Program-made: the position numbers and the translations under genes
The notes under the pieces: model-generated
Told to the model about the DNA's origin: nothing
Database searches by the model: none
Seen by the model: only the letters and a program-made list of their open reading frames with translations
Assembly: GCF_000276665.1 (NCBI RefSeq)
Contig: NW_004955425.1
Location: forward strand, 22,844,119 to 22,908,118
Direction of reading: 5' to 3'
Origin: Chinchilla lanigera
Lineage: Eukaryota > Chordata > Mammalia > Rodentia > Chinchillidae
DNA: 64,000 nucleotides
Part shown: one piece after another, positions 61,190 through 64,000 of the stretch
Numbering within the stretch: position 1 is the stretch's first letter
How the letters are laid out: each line of letters begins with the position of its first letter

Positions 61190-62310
61190 GCCGAAGGCAG
61201 AACGCTCAGTCTCCCTCTTCCCTGGCAGCTCAGCATAGGTTGCTAGTGTCCCTAGTTTTTCTAGTGGTCAGGCTTGCCCGTCCGTGTCCGCTGAGATGTG
61301 CTGCTTAGTCTGGGGTCTTTCAGCAGATGGTGAAGTGTACCTAATTGTCCCAGGTGTCAGATGTGAACTGCGATGTTGGCTGATGGCAGACCATCTCATC
61401 CAGTGTCCCCTTGCAGCTCAGGGCACGCTATGACCCAGAAGCGGGCTACACTGGTGGTGCGATCATGGACCACTTGGTCCTGTGTCCCCAGGCAGTTCAT
61501 GGTGCAGGCAGATCCTAGACCAGAACCACAGGGTCAACAGTTCATGGACCACCTGATTCTGTGTCTCTAGGCAGCTTAGGGGTGCGCAGGAGCCAGAGGC
61601 AAGATGCACTGGAGGTGATCCTGGACCGCCTGTGCCCTGACCTCCAGGAGGTCAGGGCACAGGCTAAGCTCAGATGTGAACCTGGTGTAAGCAGTTCTTG
61701 AACCACCTACTCTGTTACCTCAGGCAGCACATGGCCTGTGCAAGGAGGGCCAAAACATGAACCCAGGTATTAGCAGTTCTTGGGCCTTCTAAGTCAGGGT
61801 CTTCTGTGTGTATGGGGCGCATGGAGCAGGGAAGACACAGACTGTAATGGGGGCAGGGTCTTGGGTTACCTGCTCTGCCCCCAAGTAGTAGATGGGGAAT
61901 ATCTGGTTCGCTTGGTGTTCAGCTGTGAACCGTGATGTCAGCGGATCACAGACCCCCTGATTCCGTGTCTGAAGGCAGCTCAGGGCACGAGCAGGGGCCA
62001 GACGTGGGCTGCACTGGCAATGATTACAGACAGCCTGTTTCTGTGACCTCTAGAAGGTCAGGGCATGCACAAAGCCCAGAGGTGAACCACTTGTCAGCAA
62101 TTGTTGGGCCACCTGCTTTCGTACGTCAAGAGGTACAGGGCCCGCTCAGGGAGGGCCCAAACGTGAACCCCTGTGTTAACAGTTCATGGTCCTTCTGAGT
62201 GAGAATCTCCTGTCTGCAAGGGGCGCATGGAGGGCAGAGACACAGACTGTAATGACAGCAGGGTCATGAGTCACCTGCTCTGCCCCCAGGAAGTAGATCT
62301 GGCTGTATAT
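61190..62310 (-). promoter_or_regulatory. L1 5' UTR with ~406-bp tandem monomers (promoter region)
   Basis: Blocks recur at a constant offset of 404-406 bp: ggggcgcatgga at 61814 and 62220, gtcagggca at 61651 and 62057, ctgattc/ctgattcc at 61553 and 61957. This gives two monomers (about 61495-61898 and 61899-62305) plus a degenerate partial unit (61365-61495). Each monomer also contains weaker internal repeats of a tgaacc...agcagttc...accacct module. Rodent L1 5' UTR monomers carry the Pol II promoter, and by position this array would drive transcription antisense to AP3B1. Confidence 0.75.
61628..61664. repeat. Perfect palindrome, 18-bp arms, 1-nt spacer
   Basis: gcctgtgccctgacctcc, a, ggaggtcagggcacaggc. 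It lies in the inner monomer of the L1 5' UTR. The outer monomer has an imperfect version at about 62033-62070. Confidence 0.97.
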
Positions 62311-62565
62311 TTTTTAAGCCAAGGTAAAAGTAATATTGTCTGCATAATTTTTTCACCCCTTTTGTTTCTAATCAGTCGTCCTCACCTATTTCAATATAAT
62401 TTCATTTCAGTTCATACGAATTTATCTTCAGCTACTGCTTTAGGTGGTTTATCCAAGCCAGAACCTATTGTGTTGTATATGGATTTGATACAATCAAAAA
62501 TGTCTAAAATTTTTCTAGATTTGGCTGATTATTTCTTTTATAGTTATTTAATGTATTCTCTTTTT

Positions 62566-62642
62566 TTTGTATAGAAATCGAACTCAGGACCTTGCACTTG
62601 CCAAGCAGGTGCTTGTGCCACTGAGCTATATCCCTGTTCCTA
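62566..62642 (-). repeat. ID SINE, antisense
   Basis: T run, gaaatcgaactcaggacctt, acttgccaagcaggtgcttg and ccactgagctatatccctg. TSD taatgtatt on both sides. Confidence 0.88.
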
Positions 62643-62898
62643 ATGTATTATTTTATGCCCTGTGTTTCCTGTGAATGGACAGTTATATCTAGGCTTGGCA
62701 GATCATGTGAAGCATTTTCTTAAAAATTTAGTTTTTCGATTCTTAATAATTTATAACTTAGAACTTTGTATATCTTAGTACTTACCAGAAATTTTTATCT
62801 TACATCTAATAATCTACTTTACCAGTTATTATTCAGTAACCATGCCCATTCATAACAAAATACTATTTCACTAATGTTATAAAGTTTATATTTTATTT

Positions 62899-63058
62899 TA
62901 TTTTTTCTTTGGTCTTCTTTGAGACAATGTCTCACTATGCAGTTCAGGCTGGCCTTGAGCTCACTTTGTAGCCCAGGCTGGTCTCAAACTCTCAGTGATC
63001 CTCCTGCCTCAGCCTCCCGAGTGCTGGGATTACAGGCATGCCCCCCCACGTCTGGCTA
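62899..63058 (-). repeat. B1-like SINE, antisense, with TSD
   Basis: tttgagacaatgtctcacta, ttgagctcactttgtagccc, tgcctcagcctcccgagtgc and ccccacgtctggc. TSD taaagtttatatttta on both sides. Confidence 0.92.
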
Positions 63059-63185
63059 AAGTTTATATTTTAATGTCCTGCAGCTTAGCTAGGTACATGT
63101 AATTTACCACCTAAATCTATGTGTTATTGTTGACTTACATAAAAATTTCAGTTTGTTGTGGCAGTTGCAAATACTGATATTTTCA

Positions 63186-63293
63186 GGGTTGGGGATTTAG
63201 CTCAGCAGCGCAGCTCCTGCCTGGCAAGTACAAGGTCGTGAGTTTGATTCCTGGTACTGGAAAAAAAACAAAACAAAAACAAAAAAACAAAAA
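63186..63293 (+). repeat. ID SINE, sense
   Basis: gggttggggatttagctcag, cagcgcagctcctgcctggc and an A-rich tail with aacaaaacaaaaac. TSD caaatactgatatttt on both sides. Confidence 0.92.
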
Positions 63294-63419
63294 ATCAAAT
63301 ACTGATATTTTCTAATGATGAAACATATAATATGTACTTTTGCTTTCCTTGCTTATTTCATCTTGTATCAAGTAGAGGAGTTTACTTTATGCCATCATAT
63401 TTTGGTACTTTTGATTAGT

Positions 63420-64000
63420 ACATATTTCTAATACATAGTTATTACATTCATTATGGGGAGTTGGTACATGTACATGACACATCTTTATTCTTCTTTTTAA
63501 CCCTTTTCCCCTTCATCTCTTAATCTCCTTATACAAGAAAGATCTGTCTCCCTACTTACTGTCTGTCCTTTATTTTGTTGTTGATTTATATTTTGGAGGG
63601 GTTTCTCCTATAAGAGAAACCATGTAATATTTAAGCTTGTGTTTCTGGTTTACTTCAGTTAATATTATGGTCTCAAGGTACGTTCCATCTCCCTACAAAT
63701 GACTCAAGTTTATCTTTATGGCAGGATAGTACTCTATTGTATGTAAATACCACATTTTCTTTATCCATGTGTCTGCTGATGGACTTAGAAGCTTCTTCCA
63801 AGATTTTGCTATGAGGAGTTGTGCTGCTATAAACATAGGTATGTTTGTATCACTGTAATCATGTTTGGGAAAATACCTAGAATGGGAGTAGCTGGGTCAA
63901 ATGGAATTTCTAGTTTTAGGTTTTTGAGGAATCACTGCACTGATTTCTATCATGGTTATACCAATTTACACTCACACCAACAATGTAGAAGGGTTCCTTT
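63420..64000 (-). mobile_element. LINE-1 3' part, antisense, runs off the window
   Basis: Antisense 3' UTR (ggggagttggtacatgtaca, ctccttatacaagaaagatc) followed by the antisense ORF2 end (caaggtacgttccatctccc, ggatagtactctattgtatg and gggagtagctgggtcaaatg). The rest lies beyond 64000. Its 3' UTR closely parallels the piece at 52960-53400. Confidence 0.85.

Larger units (their letters stand above)
56360..62310 (-). mobile_element. Nearly full-length LINE-1, antisense, inactivated
   Basis: Reading down the minus strand: a GC-rich 5' UTR with tandem monomers (about 62310-61190), a broken ORF1 (about 61190-60200), a broken ORF2 (about 60090-56480) and a short 3' UTR. ORF1p remnants include a coiled-coil part (60808-60575) and the C-terminal RRAWSRVLQVLRQNSFQP segment (60394-60200). 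ORF2p shows the endonuclease segment INMYAPNIGAPNYIRQILTD (59652-59915), RT and C-terminal pieces ending in MEYYSAIKKDKLKGFTGKWS, with a stop at 56480. Many frameshifts and stops break both frames, and the RT F-A-D-D box appears as F-E-D-G (58177-58188). No other repeat interrupts it. The exact 3' end and TSD could not be fixed. Confidence 0.88.
56315..64000 (+). other. AP3B1 intron (3' part outside window)
   Basis: Mostly one antisense L1 (about 56360-62310), then a short AT-rich stretch with two ID elements and a B1-like SINE, then the 3' part of another antisense L1 running off the edge. I see nothing nameable in 62310-62560, 62645-62890 and 63060-63180. Confidence 0.8.

Overview
This is mammalian nuclear DNA, most likely from a rodent of the castorimorph (beaver-like) group. 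Two SINE types point that way: tRNA-derived ID elements, many young and flanked by target-site duplications (TSDs), and 7SL-derived B1-like monomers. There is also one B1-ID chimera and many LINE-1 pieces. The group-level placement is inferred from SINE structure and was not searched.

The one functional gene I can support is AP3B1 (beta-3A adaptin, large subunit of the AP-3 adaptor complex), on the + strand and running through the whole window. Six internal coding exons are visible, at 1816-1890, 19228-19323, 19894-20054, 21790-21856, 32952-33134 and 56159-56314. They join in frame through canonical GT-AG introns into 246 codons matching about residues 69-314 of the human protein, probably exons 3-8. 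This is part of the alpha-solenoid adaptin trunk. The rest of the gene lies outside the window.

Everything else is intron. 1-19 kb: an L1 ORF2 tail (2.47-4.3 kb), old L1 pieces (7.3-8.8 kb), a local duplication near 5.3/6.1 kb, a 136-base assembly gap (9846-9981) and two antisense LTR candidates (10.2 and 16.1 kb). 21.9-33 kb: a broken antisense retrocopy of TIGD2 (25.0-26.85 kb), then a GC-rich, CpG-dense patch (27.75-29.0 kb) in a cluster of three antisense ID elements. 33-56 kb: a long repeat-poor block around exon 32952-33134, an antisense LTR split by an ID element (38.9-40.2 kb), an L1 ORF1 relic, a B1-ID chimera and a Tigger-like DNA transposon. 56-64 kb: a nearly full-length but inactivated antisense L1 whose 3' end lies within about 170 bp of an AP3B1 exon. 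Its GC-rich 5' end carries about 406-bp tandem monomers, one of which contains a perfect 18-bp-arm palindrome. Another antisense L1 runs off the right edge.

I did not find a new multigene system. The best leads are the L1 monomer array with its palindrome, the CpG patch beside the TIGD2 retrocopy, a tailless ID insertion inside an L1, and small local duplications.
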